Below are positions 31,828 to 40,634 of a stretch of 64,000 nucleotides of DNA, piece after piece. The translations under genes were made by a program, and so were the position numbers. Each line of letters begins with the position of its first letter. Within the stretch, counting starts at the first letter, position 1. Source of the stretch: PALSA-894 sp963757565 (lineage in GTDB: Bacteria; Pseudomonadota; Alphaproteobacteria; Rhizobiales; Xanthobacteraceae); the NCBI GenBank assembly GCA_963757565.1, contig CAVWSB010000011.1:124001-188000 (forward strand), read 5' to 3'. The notes under the pieces are model-generated. The model did not search any database. It saw nothing but the letters and a program-made list of their open reading frames with translations, and was not told the DNA's origin.

Positions 31828-32850
31828 TCGGCTTCACCGTCGGCTGCATGCAGAGAGCCGATCCAGCGCTCCTGCGCCGCGTAATCGTCTCCCGGCAGTG
31901 CCCGCTTGCTCGTCCGTCACCATGCGCGCGGCGCGTTGCTCCTTCGCGGGCGTGGATTCCGGGATGGCATCGAGCGCGTCGCTCAGCATCGCCTGATAGT
32001 CCGCGCCGACCGGGCACACATCCGCGCATTTGCGGCAACCGGTGATGACGCCAGAGCCGCGCAGGATGCTTTGCCAGAGATTGAAGCTGTCCTCGGTGCG
32101 CACCAGTTCCTTCTGCGCCTCCGGCGTTCGGTTCGGCGATGATGCGCGTGACGTGATCGGAGAGCTGCGCGAAGCCGTGCGGCGAGCGGTGCGGATCGCA
32201 GGCGCTCCAGTCGCGGCTCCAGTGCCCGACCGCATCGCCGGGGCACACCTTCAGGCAGCGCGCGCAGGAGGGGCCGAGGCACAGCGCCTGCTCCATCCTG
32301 CGGTCGCAGCTCGACATCGACCGAGCAAAGCACCGCGGTCAGCACCACGCGCGGGCCGTATTCCGGGGTGAGCAGTTGCAGATTCAGCCCGAGCGTGCCG
32401 AGGCCGGCCTCGACAGCCGCATGCGGCAGCGAAAGCAGCGTCGACAGGTGCTTGCTCCGGCTTGCCGTCCTCGTAGGTCCAGGGATCGACGTGCGTCGGC
32501 GGCACGATGATCGCCGGATAGCCGTTGTCCTCGAGCCAATAGACGAGCTCGAGCGAGGCTTCTTCAAGCCGCGTCAGCGCAAGCTCGTCGTTGTAATATT
32601 TGTGCCGGTCGTTCCAGGCCGCGATGCGCGCGACACCGCGCGAGAGGCGCTTCGCCAGCACGATGACGCGCGCGCCGTCGAGCTCGGTGATGTCGGAGGG
32701 CCGCTGCGGGTTCTTCGGATCGGGCGGGTGCGCTTCGAGGGCGGCGCCGTCCGCGATGCCGACGAGATCGGCGCCCAGCGCACGCGCCTTCGCCTTGATG
32801 GCGTCGGCGGTCAGTGTTTCCCTGAAGATCGAGACCATCACTGCGCTCAT
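31824..32850 (-). CDS. QueG/reductive-dehalogenase-superfamily iron-sulfur protein, copy 1, frameshifted
   Basis: About 340 residues. An N-terminal domain as in epoxyqueuosine reductase (IKAKARALGADLVGIADGAA; ARVIVLAKRLSRGVARI) leads to the superfamily block VEAGLGTLGLNLQLLTPEYG plus PRVVLTAVLCSVDVE, then two 4Fe-4S motifs, CARCLKVCPGDAVGHW and CRKCADVCPVGADYQ. QueG and RdhA proteins use cobalamin with these clusters for reduction. It is too short for a respiratory dehalogenase and has no Tat signal, so it should be cytoplasmic. Coupled to its paralogue and to the PaaK-like ligase by ATGA overlaps. Function unassigned; a reductive step on an aromatic compound is a hypothesis. Confidence 0.72.
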
Positions 32851-33934
32851 CCGCCGGCGCCGGCTCGGCCTTGCGTTTCGCGCGCGCGCAGCTTGCGCTT
32901 TTTTGAATTCCTGCAGCTGGCGCGCCACCATGCCCTTGTAGCCCTCGGGGCCGACCCAGCGCCTGTTCCAGTCCGCTCAGTCCCGCGATCGCTTCGCCCT
33001 TCTGGCGATTCTCCTTGTAGGCCTTGCCGAGCGCGACCTTCTCCGGCGTCTTCTCCGGGATGGCCTTCTGAATGTCGGCAAGATGCGCGTGATAGTCGTT
33101 GCCGACCGGGCAGACCGCGAGGCAGCGCGGGCAGTCGCCGAACGAGCCGACGACGCGCAACAGTCCCTGCCAGAAGCCGAAGACATCGCGCGAGCGCGGC
33201 CGCGGCGACTTTCTCCGCGTGCGGCATGTCGACGAAGCGTCTCGAAGAACTGCAGGATGGTCGTGAAGCCGAATTCCTGCGCCTCGGTCGCGCAGGCGCG
33301 CTTGTCGATGCCGAAATGCAGCACCGCGTCGGCCGGGCACGAGTGCAGGCAGCGGCTGCAGGATTCCCCGATGCAGACCTGCTCGGTGATCGGCCGGTCG
33401 GGCTCCAGCTCGACTTCGGTCAGGATGCCGGTGAGATAGATGCGCGGGCCGAATTCCGGCGTGAGGATGTTGACCTCCAGCCCGAGCGTGCCGAGCCCGG
33501 CCTCGACGCCGAGATGGCGCGTGGACAGCCGGCCGTAGCTCGCGCGCTTGTAGTTCCAGTCGGTCTCCTGCGCGGCGGTGACGAAGCTCGGATGGCCCGC
33601 CTCTTCCAGCTCCTCGGCGAGCGCGGTAGGCGACCTTGTCCATCTTCCGCAGCACCAGCATGTCGATGTACTGCACCGGCACGTTGGTCTTGCAGCGGAA
33701 CGCGCCGGCCGGAATGCGCTGCACCAGCACGATCACGCTTTTGCAGTAGGGCGAGATGCGCTCCGGCGTCTGCGGCCAGCGCGGATCGGGCGGAAAAGCA
33801 TTGAGCGTCGCGGCGCTGGCGATGCCGACGAGATCGGCGCCAAGCTCCCTGGCGCGGCGTTTCACCGTTGCGGCGTTGATCTCGGCGATCGCGCTGTCAC
33901 GGAGCGGATCGCGCCTCCAGGCGGGCATTCCCAA
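32847..33934 (-). CDS. QueG/reductive-dehalogenase-superfamily iron-sulfur protein, copy 2, frameshifted
   Basis: About 360 residues and paralogous to the next gene. VKRRARELGADLVGIASAAT, SVIVLVQRIPAGAFRCKTNV, LGVEAGLGTLGLEVNILTPE followed by FGPRIYLTGILTEVELEPD, cluster one CIGESCSRCLHSCPADAVLH and cluster two CPRCLAVCPVGNDYHAHL. First gene of the minus operon; the ATG at 33934 lies three bases from a dyad shared with the 23-kb promoter. Insertions near 33625, 33240, 33195 and 32950. Whether cobalamin is bound cannot be read from the sequence. Confidence 0.74.
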
Positions 33935-33936
33935 GC

Positions 33937-33957
33937 ATTATTTTAAGCCTAAAGCAT
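33937..33957. promoter_or_regulatory. Putative MarR operator, copy 3
   Basis: Core ATTATTTTAAGCCTAAAGCA lies immediately upstream of the QueG-like operon start. Over 20 bases it differs by a single base from the site at 23286, which argues for a common regulator over 10 kb apart. Confidence 0.58.
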
Positions 33958-34138
33958 CTGGCCTGTGAAGCCCCGATTTCCGGCGTCCGGCACATTCGCG
34001 CAGGCAACGTGGCCAATCTGCCGCGTTTACGCTTTCGGCAGATCGCAGTCGCGCTTGAGGCTGTCGGCCGTTCCGGGCAGCGCGGCGTTTCGTGTTTGAA
34101 TGCGCGCGCGGTGAGGAGCGAGTGGAGTGAGGCGTTCC

Positions 34139-34590
34139 ATGCAGTTGACGGCAGGCATCACCAAGGCGATCGACCGGCATCGACGGGATCATCCTGGAAC
34201 ATCCTCGGCCAGACCTATGTGCCGAAATCGCTCAGCGAGAACTCGTTCTCGTGGCACGCGACCTTTCCGCCCGGCACCTTCGTGCCGCCGCACATCCATC
34301 CGACGCAGGACGAGTTCATCTACATGTTCGAGGGCCGCCTCGACGCGGTGATCGACGGCCGCGGATTCGTGGCGACCGCCGGCGACCTGATCCGCCTGCC
34401 GATGAACATCCCGCACGGCCTGTTCAACCAGTCCGACCAGCCGGTGAAGTGCCTGTTCTGGGTCACGCCGACGCGCAAGCTCTACGACCTGTTCTGGGCG
34501 ATCCACGGCATGAAGGAGCAGAACCCGCCCGACGTGGTGGCGCTCTCCGCCAAGCATGAGGTCGTGTTCCTGCCGCCGCCGGAGGCGTGA
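34139..34590 (+). CDS. Cupin-domain protein
   Basis: About 150 residues, a single small beta-barrel. Cupin motif 1 is GTFVPPHIHPTQDEFIYMFE (HxH, then Glu) and motif 2 is PMNIPHGLFNQSDQPV (His). After removing insertions near 34178 and 34195 the N-terminus reads MQLTAGITKAIDGIDG, then IIWNILGQTYVPKSLSENSF. GGAGTGAGG precedes the ATG. Such proteins are often annotated as quercetinase-like; the actual role is unknown. It stands alone, divergent from the QueG-like operon with 200 bases between them. Confidence 0.8.
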
Positions 34591-34685
34591 GTCCTGTCCG
34601 GCGCGCGCGGCGGTCATGCGCGCCCCGGCTTGTTGCAGGACTGCGTTCTGATAGTTTGCGCCTCTCGCGGAATGTGAGGACAGGC

Positions 34686-34889
34686 GTGACCAGACTGATT
34701 GCCATTGGCGTTTTGTCGCTGACCCTTTCGGGCTGCGTCACATCTCCGCTGACGCCGGCCCCGATCGTGCAAACGACATCGTCCTCCGCGCTGCGTCCGC
34801 CGCGGCCCGCGACTGCGCCGCAGAGCGAGACCCAGTGCATCCACGATGAAGGCTACGGCCGCTGGACCGATTGCGGCAGCGAGATGTAG
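34686..34889 (+). CDS. Small predicted lipoprotein
   Basis: 67 residues from a GTG start with GAGGA seven bases upstream. The N-terminus TRLIAIGVLSLTLSGC is a lipoprotein signal with lipobox LSGC; the mature part is Ser/Thr/Pro-rich (SPLTPAPIVQTTSSSALRPP) and ends CIHDEGYGRWTDCGSEM with two further Cys. Envelope-anchored, function unknown. I prefer this start to upstream in-frame codons because it places the signal at the N-terminus. Confidence 0.62.
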   Translation: MTRLIAIGVLSLTLSGCVTSPLTPAPIVQTTSSSALRPPRPATAPQSETQCIHDEGYGRWTDCGSEM

Positions 34890-35511
34890 GCGCTCGCGCG
34901 CGTTCCGATTTTCCTGTCAAACAGCCAACGCTCCGCCGCCCGCTTGTCGTGGCGCGCGGGCCGCGCCTTCGTGTCAGCGCCCCCGTGAGGGGAGCGGAGC
35001 GCCGGGAAACGCGGAGGCTTGCGAAGCCTCCTGGGCGGCCGGCGAAGCCACCCGGTGTGCCTTGCGGCACGGCCTCCCCTTGCGATCGGGGAGGCGCGCC
35101 TCTCGGCGCTCTGCTTGGCGGCTCTTTTCGGTCCGGGCCACGCTTTCCTCGGCATTCGCGCCGACGTCAGCCGGCTCCCGGCAGGAGGTCCGTAGTGACC
35201 TCCGGGTGGAGCCCCGGGCCGCCCGGGACCGGCATGCCTGCCGGGCGCGGGGACCGCGTCAGCGAACCTTTCGGGTTCGCCCCGGACGTATCAGAGCCGC
35301 ATCTCCGGCCCATTCGTCCAGCCTGCCCCGCATTCAAGACGCCTCATGAGTGCGCCCCTCGCGAGCAGGGTGCGACGACTATAGTCCTATGATTATAGTC
35401 TTGTCAACCACAACCACCCACGATCCGAATGCAATTCTTCGGGGAAGCCTGTGCGTGGAAAAAGCGATCCAAGCTTGAAAAATATGATCTCGCCCCGAAC
35501 GGGAGGGATTG
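34890..35511. other. Noncoding stretch with a run of hairpins and an AT-rich dyad
   Basis: No credible gene on either strand. Successive perfect or near-perfect stem-loops occur: CCCCGTGAGGGG (34981), GGAGGCTTGCGAAGCCTCC (35013), GTGCCTTGCGGCAC (35057), a CCTCCCC/GGGGAGG pair (35073-35094), a GGAGGTC/GACCTCC pair (35184-35203), CCCGGGCCGCCCGGG (35213) and GCGAACCTTTCGGGTTCGC (35262). An AT-rich dyad GACTATA...TATAGTC follows at 35377-35400. It could be a structured RNA, a cluster of REP-type repeats or a set of terminators; no known RNA family signature was recognised. Confidence 0.5.
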
Positions 35512-35676
35512 ATGCCAAGACCCATCATTGCGGCGGCCGTGAATCTCATATGCCTTGCTCTTCTCGCCAATTCGGCATTCGCGCGATGGGCCGATAGGCC
35601 GAATTCGGGCCAATGCAAAAGCGGGGCAGCGGTATTCGATGTAAAATCCTGCAAGGAAAATGGTGGACGGCGGTAG
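35512..35676 (+). CDS. Small secreted protein, 54 residues
   Basis: ATG preceded by GGGAGGG at good spacing. A Sec signal peptide (PRPIIAAAVNLICLALLANS followed by AFA) precedes a mature peptide of about 30 residues, RWADRPNSGQCKSGAAVFD then VKSCKENGGRR, with two Cys spaced for one disulfide. The length and Cys pattern resemble tiny exported rhizobial proteins of unknown function. Its stop lies 31 bases from the convergent flavin monooxygenase. Confidence 0.6.
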   Translation: MPRPIIAAAVNLICLALLANSAFARWADRPNSGQCKSGAAVFDVKSCKENGGRR

Positions 35677-35706
35677 TGGTTCTGAGAACTCGATTGTTCG
35701 CGCTAC

Positions 35707-36955
35707 TTAGGCCTGTTCACCTGCTCCCTGCGCGAACCCCGCCGTGCTCGCGTAGCCGCGCACGATCGCCATGCGTTGGCGTAGCGGCAGCACGTCGTCG
35801 ATATCGGTGAAGCCGTCGGGCGCAAGCGCCTCGACGGCGTCGATCACGCCCTCCGGCCCGCCCTTGCGGTTCATGCGCACGATCTGCGCGGTCGGCGGCA
35901 GGCGTTCGGCCTCGTAGGCGGCGAGCGCGTGCATCGGGTGCTCGGCGCGCATGCAGCCAGTCGGCGAGGCAGCGCGCATCGAGGATCGCCTGCGAGGCGC
36001 CGTTCGAGCCGACCGGATACATCGGATGCGCGGCATCGCCGAGCAGCGTGACGCGCCCGTGCGACCAGCGCGGCAGCGGATCGCGGTCGCACATCGGGTA
36101 TTCCCAGAACTCGCCGGTCGCCTCGATCAGGTGGTTCACGTCGCACATAGGGAAGGCGGAAGCGCTTGAGGTGCGGCCCGAGATCCTCCCAGCGGCCGGG
36201 GCGCGACCAGTCCTCCTTGCGCGGCGGCGGCGTCGACGCCGTCGGAGACGCGCGCCACCACCGCCCAGTTGGTGAGGCGGCGGTCGGGCGCGCTGCCGGC
36301 GGCGATCGGATAGAGCACGAACTTCGCCTCCAGGCCGCCCGCGATCATCATCGAGCGGCCGGTGAGGAACTGCGGCCAGTCGATCGCGCCGCGCCACAGC
36401 ATCAGCACCGTTCCAGGCCGGCGGGCCTTCGTTCGGAAACAGCGTGTCGCGCACGAGCGAATGGATGCCGTCGGCACCGATCAGCACGTCGCCGCGCGCG
36501 GTCGCGCGGTGCGAGCCATCGCGGTCGAAGAAATAGGCGGTGACGCCGGCATCGTCCTGCTGTGAATGAGCCGAGGCGGTGGCCGAAGATGGATGCGGCT
36601 TTCGCCGAGCCGCGCGCGCGCCGCCTGGTAGATGACGTTCTGCAGCTTGCCGCGATGGATCGAGAATTGCGGCACCTCGAAGCCCGCGTCGAGTGCCGCG
36701 CAGCTCGTGCCAGACTTCCTGCCCGAAGCGGTTGAGATAGAACAGCTCGTAGGTGCGGATCGCCACCGCGTCGAGCCGCTCGAGCAGGCCGAGTTCCTTC
36801 AGCTCCTTGATCGCGTGCGGCAGCGTGTTGATGCCGACGCCAAGCTCGCGGATGCCATCGCCCTGCTCGTAGACCTCGCAGTCGATGCCACGCGCATGCA
36901 GCATCAGCGCGGTGACGAGCCCGCCCACGCCCCCGCCGACAATGATGACCTTCAT
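35707..36955 (-). CDS. FAD-dependent monooxygenase (flavin-dependent oxidoreductase), frameshifted
   Basis: UbiH/salicylate-hydroxylase-like flavoprotein of about 410 residues. KVIIVGGGVGGLVTALMLHA at the N-terminus, YEQGDGIRELGVGINTLPHA, VLIGADGIHSLVRDTLFPNE (DG motif), FWEYPMCDRDPLPRWSHGRV and GDAAHPMYPVGSNGASQAIL. It ends with RQRMAIVRGYASTAGFAQGA. Insertions near 36705, 36565, 36420, 36210, 36150 and 35955. Monocistronic by context. The substrate is unknown; the conserved YPVGSNGASQAI variant is typical of a flavin-dependent oxidoreductase subgroup distinct from the copy at 1.4 kb. Confidence 0.8.
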
Positions 36956-37102
36956 GCACGCGATACGCTTTACGCAACGCCGCCGGCCATTGTGGCCCGG
37001 CACACGCCGTCCGATCAATCGCCGGGCAGCCATACGGTTAGCGGTCTTTACGGGCCGGGATGCGAAGGCTAAAGCGATGCGAAGCAAGTCAAGGAAACGC
37101 CG

Positions 37103-38511
37103 ATGACGCAGCCATTAACGCTGTTCGACAAGATCTGGGCGGAGCACGAAATCCTCAAGGCCGAAAACGGTCTCTCGCTGCTCTGGGTAGACCGGCATTA
37201 CGTGCACGAAGGCTCGTTCCAGGGCTTCGACAAGGTCAATGAACGCGGCGAAAAGGTCGCGCGGCCGGACCTGACCTTCGGGATCGCCGACCATTACGTC
37301 CCGACCGCGCGCAATCGCGTCTTCAACGACCCCTCGCTTGCCAAGATGGTGTCAGCAGCTTGACGACAACACAGCCCGCCATGACGTGATGCTGATGGGG
37401 ATGCACGACCCGCGTCAGGGCATCGTGCATGTGGTCGGCCCGGAGCAGGGGCTGACCCTTCCGGGCCTCGTCATCGTGTGCGGCGACAGCCACACCGCGA
37501 CGCACGGCGCGCTCGGCGCCATCGCGATCGGCATCGGCGCTTCGGAAGTGTCCCACGTGCTGATGACGCAGACCTTCTGGCAGAAGAAGCCGAACCGCAT
37601 GCGCGTCACCGTCGACGGCACGTGCGGACCGGGAATCGGCGCGAAGGATATTGCGCTCTCGATCATCGCCAAGATCGGCACCAATGGTGCGCAGGGCCAT
37701 GCGGTCGAATATGCGGGCACTGCGATCCGCGCGCTCTCGATGGAGGGGCGGCTGACACTGTGCAATCTCGCAATCGAGTCCGGCGCGCGCACCGGCATGG
37801 TGGCGCCGGACGAGACGACATTCGCCTACGTGAAAGGCAAGCCGTTTGCCCCGAAAGGCGCGGCGTTCGAGCGCGCGGTCGCGGTGTGGCGCTCGCTGCC
37901 GAGCGACCGCGACGCCGAATTCGACCGCGAGGTTTCCCTCGACGCTTCCGCGATCGCGCCGGTCGTGACGTGGGGCACCAGCCCCGAGGACACGCTGCCG
38001 ATCGATGGCGCGGTGCCCGATCCCGCGCAGGTGGACGATCCGGCGCGCGCACAGCAGATGCAGGGCGCGCTCGACTACATGGGCCTCTCGCCGCGCCAGA
38101 AGCTGACCGACATCCGCGTCGACCGCGTCTTCATCGGTTCGTGCACCAATGCGCGCATCGAGGATTTGCGCGCCGCGGCGGCCGTGCTCTCGGGCCGCAA
38201 GGCGATGGTGCCGGGCCTCGTCTCGGCCGGTTCCACGGTGGTCAAGCACCAGGCCGAGCAGGAAGGCCTCGACAAGGTGTTCACCGCGGCGGGGCTCACC
38301 TGGGGCGAGAGCGGCTGCTCGATGTGCCTCGGGATCAACGGCGACATCGTGCCGCCGGGCGAGCGCTGCGCCTCGACCACCAACCGCAATTTCCGCGGCC
38401 GGCAGGGGCCGGGCGCGCGCACGCATCTGATGTCGCCAGCGATGGTGGCGGCCGCCGCCGATCACCGGCCATCTCGCCGACGTGCGGCCGATGCTCGCCG
38501 GGAGGGCATGA
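37103..38511 (+). CDS. leuC: 3-isopropylmalate dehydratase large subunit, two frameshifts
   Basis: Aconitase-type [4Fe-4S] enzyme of leucine synthesis isomerising 2- and 3-isopropylmalate, about 469 residues. PLTLFDKIWAEHEILKAENG at the N-terminus, VIVCGDSHTATHGALGAIAI, RVFIGSCTNARIEDLRAAAA (cluster Cys) and ESGCSMCLGINGDIVPPGER (the Cys pair). One inserted base near 37357 and one near 38455 break it; the second makes the raw frame run on into leuD. Restored end ITGHLADVRPMLAGRA gives a stop overlapping the leuD start (TGATG). Confidence 0.93.
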
Positions 38512-39122
38512 TGGAAAAGTTCACACAGCTCAACGGCGTCGCGGTCGCGCTGCGGCGCGACAATGTCGATACCGATCAGGTGATCCCGGCGCGCTTCCTC
38601 AAAGTCTCGCGCGCCGAAGGGCTCGGCGATGCACTGTTCCGCGATCTGCGTTTCGACGAGAACGGCAACGCGCGTCCCGACTTTCCAATGAACGATCCTG
38701 CGCGCAAGGGCGTGAGCATCCTGATCGGGCGCAAGAACTTCGGGGTCGGTTCGTCGCGCGAGGCGGCGGTGTATGCGCTGGTCGATCACGGCATCCGCTG
38801 CGTGGTGGCGACAAGCTTCGGCGACATCTTCGCCGGCAACGCCGTGAATAACGGGCTGGTCGCGGCGATCGTGTCGGACGAAGACATCGAGAAGCTGCTC
38901 TCCGCCGTGGAGCAGACCGGCAAGGCCGAGGTCGATCTCGAAGCGCAGACCATCAAGTCCGGTAATTATGTCGTGCCGTTTAGCATCGACCCGGCGCGCC
39001 GGACGCGGCTCATCAACGGATGGGACGAGCTCGATCTGACCGCACAATACAAGGACCGGATCGAGGCCTTTGCCGAGCGGGACAAGGCCAGAAGGCCGTG
39101 GGCGGTGCCGGCTTCAGAATAG
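38508..39122 (+). CDS. leuD: 3-isopropylmalate dehydratase small subunit
   Basis: Swivelling-domain subunit, about 203 residues, partner of LeuC. MEKFTQLNGVAVALRRDNVD, TDQVIPARFLKVSRAEGLGD, ILIGRKNFGVGSSREAAVYA and CVVATSFGDIFAGNAVNNGL are the family blocks. Two in-frame ATGs (38508, 38511) are possible starts; the second overlaps the leuC stop. It is unbroken. No leuB follows directly, though a related dehydrogenase lies 1.5 kb away on the other strand. Confidence 0.93.
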   Translation: MMEKFTQLNGVAVALRRDNVDTDQVIPARFLKVSRAEGLGDALFRDLRFDENGNARPDFPMNDPARKGVSILIGRKNFGVGSSREAAVYALVDHGIRCVVATSFGDIFAGNAVNNGLVAAIVSDEDIEKLLSAVEQTGKAEVDLEAQTIKSGNYVVPFSIDPARRTRLINGWDELDLTAQYKDRIEAFAERDKARRPWAVPASE

Positions 39123-39149
39123 GCGCTTTCCCGCGAGCGGGAGAGCGCG

Positions 39150-40409
39150 CTACTTCGAGATCCGCAGGCTCGCCAGATTCTGCGCGATCGATGTGAACAC
39201 GCCGTCGAGCTGGCTCGCCTGCTGCACGTCGTAATACATGGTCGGATAGGTTGCGCAGCCCTGCAGCAGGCTCGCGTTGCCGTCGATCACGCGCACCGTA
39301 TAGACCCTGATATTGGCGGCCTTCACATTGGCGCACGCCGTCTGCATGCGGCCGTCGATCGACGACTGCGAGGTGGACCAGCGGTCCTGCGTATTGGTGC
39401 CGTCGGTCAGCATGATGATGACCTTGTCGAGATCGGGCGCAGGCGCAGTCCCTTCCGGCAAGGGCAGGGCGGTGGTGAGTGCGTGCCAGCCCCACACCAG
39501 CCCGATGGTGGTGTTGGTGTTGCCGGCGGGCGTCATCGCATCGATGCGGCTGTTGAGGTTGGTGAATCCGGTCGAGTCAAAAACGTCGGTCAGCGGGATC
39601 AGCGTCGCGAGCGAGCCGCACTGAACCGCCGGGAAGTAGGTGGCGGTGTCGGAGGTGGTCGGCTCGGTGTCCTTGACGTTGTAGTTGACGCTGTTCGGTG
39701 ACCTGTTGCGATCCTCGACACAGCCTTCCCACGAGTTCTTTGAGATACCGTTGGTCGCGTAGTCGACCCAGAACTCGTTTTTGTAGGTCGTCCCGATCTT
39801 CACGGTCGTATCGAACGGCACAACCGCCACCTTCACGTCGCCCAGCTTTTTCGCGGCATTCTTCAGCGTCGTGAGCAGATTGTGCGACGCCGTCTTGAGC
39901 GCCGTCATCTTGCCGCTCTGTGCCATCGAACCGGTGTTGTCCAGCACCATCGCAAGTTCGAGCCGCTTGATGCCCCATTTGACTTCAGCCGAAGCCGAGA
40001 TCGGCACCGAGTTCTGCCCGAACACGGCGGTGAAGCGCTGATCGACGTTGGCGGTCGCCCGCACGGTCAGCACGAAGCTGCCGGACTGCGGACTGGTGTA
40101 GGTCGGCGTCACGGTAACATTCTGCGCCGCCTCATTGCTGAAGTTTGCATTGAAATAGCCTGTCGCTTTCTGGCTCAGCTGCGTTTGCGTCAGGCCGGCC
40201 GCATCCTTCGACAGCGCGAGCGCCGTGGTGTCGAGCGCGGCCTGCATATCGGTGCGCGCCGCATTTGCATTGCTGTAGTCGACCGCGGCGCCCGTGAGGC
40301 CGATCACCGGCACGATCGCAATCGCGAAGATCGGTGCGACGTTGCCGCGGCGATCGCCACGAAAGCGCGCAAGCGCGGTGGCAAGAAACGAGGCAAGCGT
40401 GTGCGGCAT
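39150..40409 (-). CDS. TadG-like pilus assembly protein with vWA domain
   Basis: 419 residues, intact. The N-terminal TadE/TadG prepilin-like region is RRGNVAPIFAIAIVPVIGLT, followed by DYSNANAARTDMQAALDTTA. A von Willebrand A domain begins at LAMVLDNTGSMAQSGKMTAL with the metal-site DxxGS-like motif and continues with VAVVPFDTTVKIG and KVIIMLTDGTNTQDRWS. Membrane-tethered by the N-terminal helix, mostly periplasmic. It is not beside other tad genes, so its link to Flp pili is by family only. Confidence 0.88.
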   Translation of the reverse strand: MPHTLASFLATALARFRGDRRGNVAPIFAIAIVPVIGLTGAAVDYSNANAARTDMQAALDTTALALSKDAAGLTQTQLSQKATGYFNANFSNEAAQNVTVTPTYTSPQSGSFVLTVRATANVDQRFTAVFGQNSVPISASAEVKWGIKRLELAMVLDNTGSMAQSGKMTALKTASHNLLTTLKNAAKKLGDVKVAVVPFDTTVKIGTTYKNEFWVDYATNGISKNSWEGCVEDRNRSPNSVNYNVKDTEPTTSDTATYFPAVQCGSLATLIPLTDVFDSTGFTNLNSRIDAMTPAGNTNTTIGLVWGWHALTTALPLPEGTAPAPDLDKVIIMLTDGTNTQDRWSTSQSSIDGRMQTACANVKAANIRVYTVRVIDGNASLLQGCATYPTMYYDVQQASQLDGVFTSIAQNLASLRISK

Positions 40410-40566
40410 GGTGCTATCCCTGCGTCAGATGGCGCACCCTCGCTTTTGCAGCTTGCGAAAGAGTCGTTCGGGGCGGCAGGTTTTGAATCGATAACCGCGC
40501 CAAATCTCTGTGCAATTGTCCGTAAGTGGAAAATTGCACGCGTCCTCAGTGGTCTGTGCCGGACGT

Positions 40567-40591
40567 ACGGGGAAACACTGAGGTTCCCCGT
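40567..40591. terminator. Stem-loop between dehydrogenase and TadG-like genes
   Basis: ACGGGGAA and TTCCCCGT form an 8-bp stem with a nine-base loop, followed by GCCTTTC. It lies downstream of the 40635 gene on the minus strand, 44 bases past its stop. The T-tract is weak on either strand, so activity is uncertain. Confidence 0.4.
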
Positions 40592-40634
40592 GCCTTTCGC
40601 TCAAGGTGTACGAAAGACTAACGGGCCGTCGCGA

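Noticed and set aside
34853..35392. Arg/Pro-rich ORFs of about 100-170 codons on both strands in the hairpin region
   Set aside because: They overlap each other, translate the hairpins and show no signal, domain or ribosome site; noncoding is the simpler reading.
37323..39047. 574-codon frame on the minus strand opposite leuCD
   Set aside because: It is Arg/His/Ala-rich without any recognisable domain and lies antisense to well-supported leuCD; GC-rich DNA produces such long shadow frames.
37338..39122. A 594-codon frame suggesting a fused LeuC-LeuD enzyme
   Set aside because: The junction lacks the LeuC C-terminus; one inserted base near 38455 hides the normal ending HLADVRPMLAGRA and its TGATG overlap with leuD.
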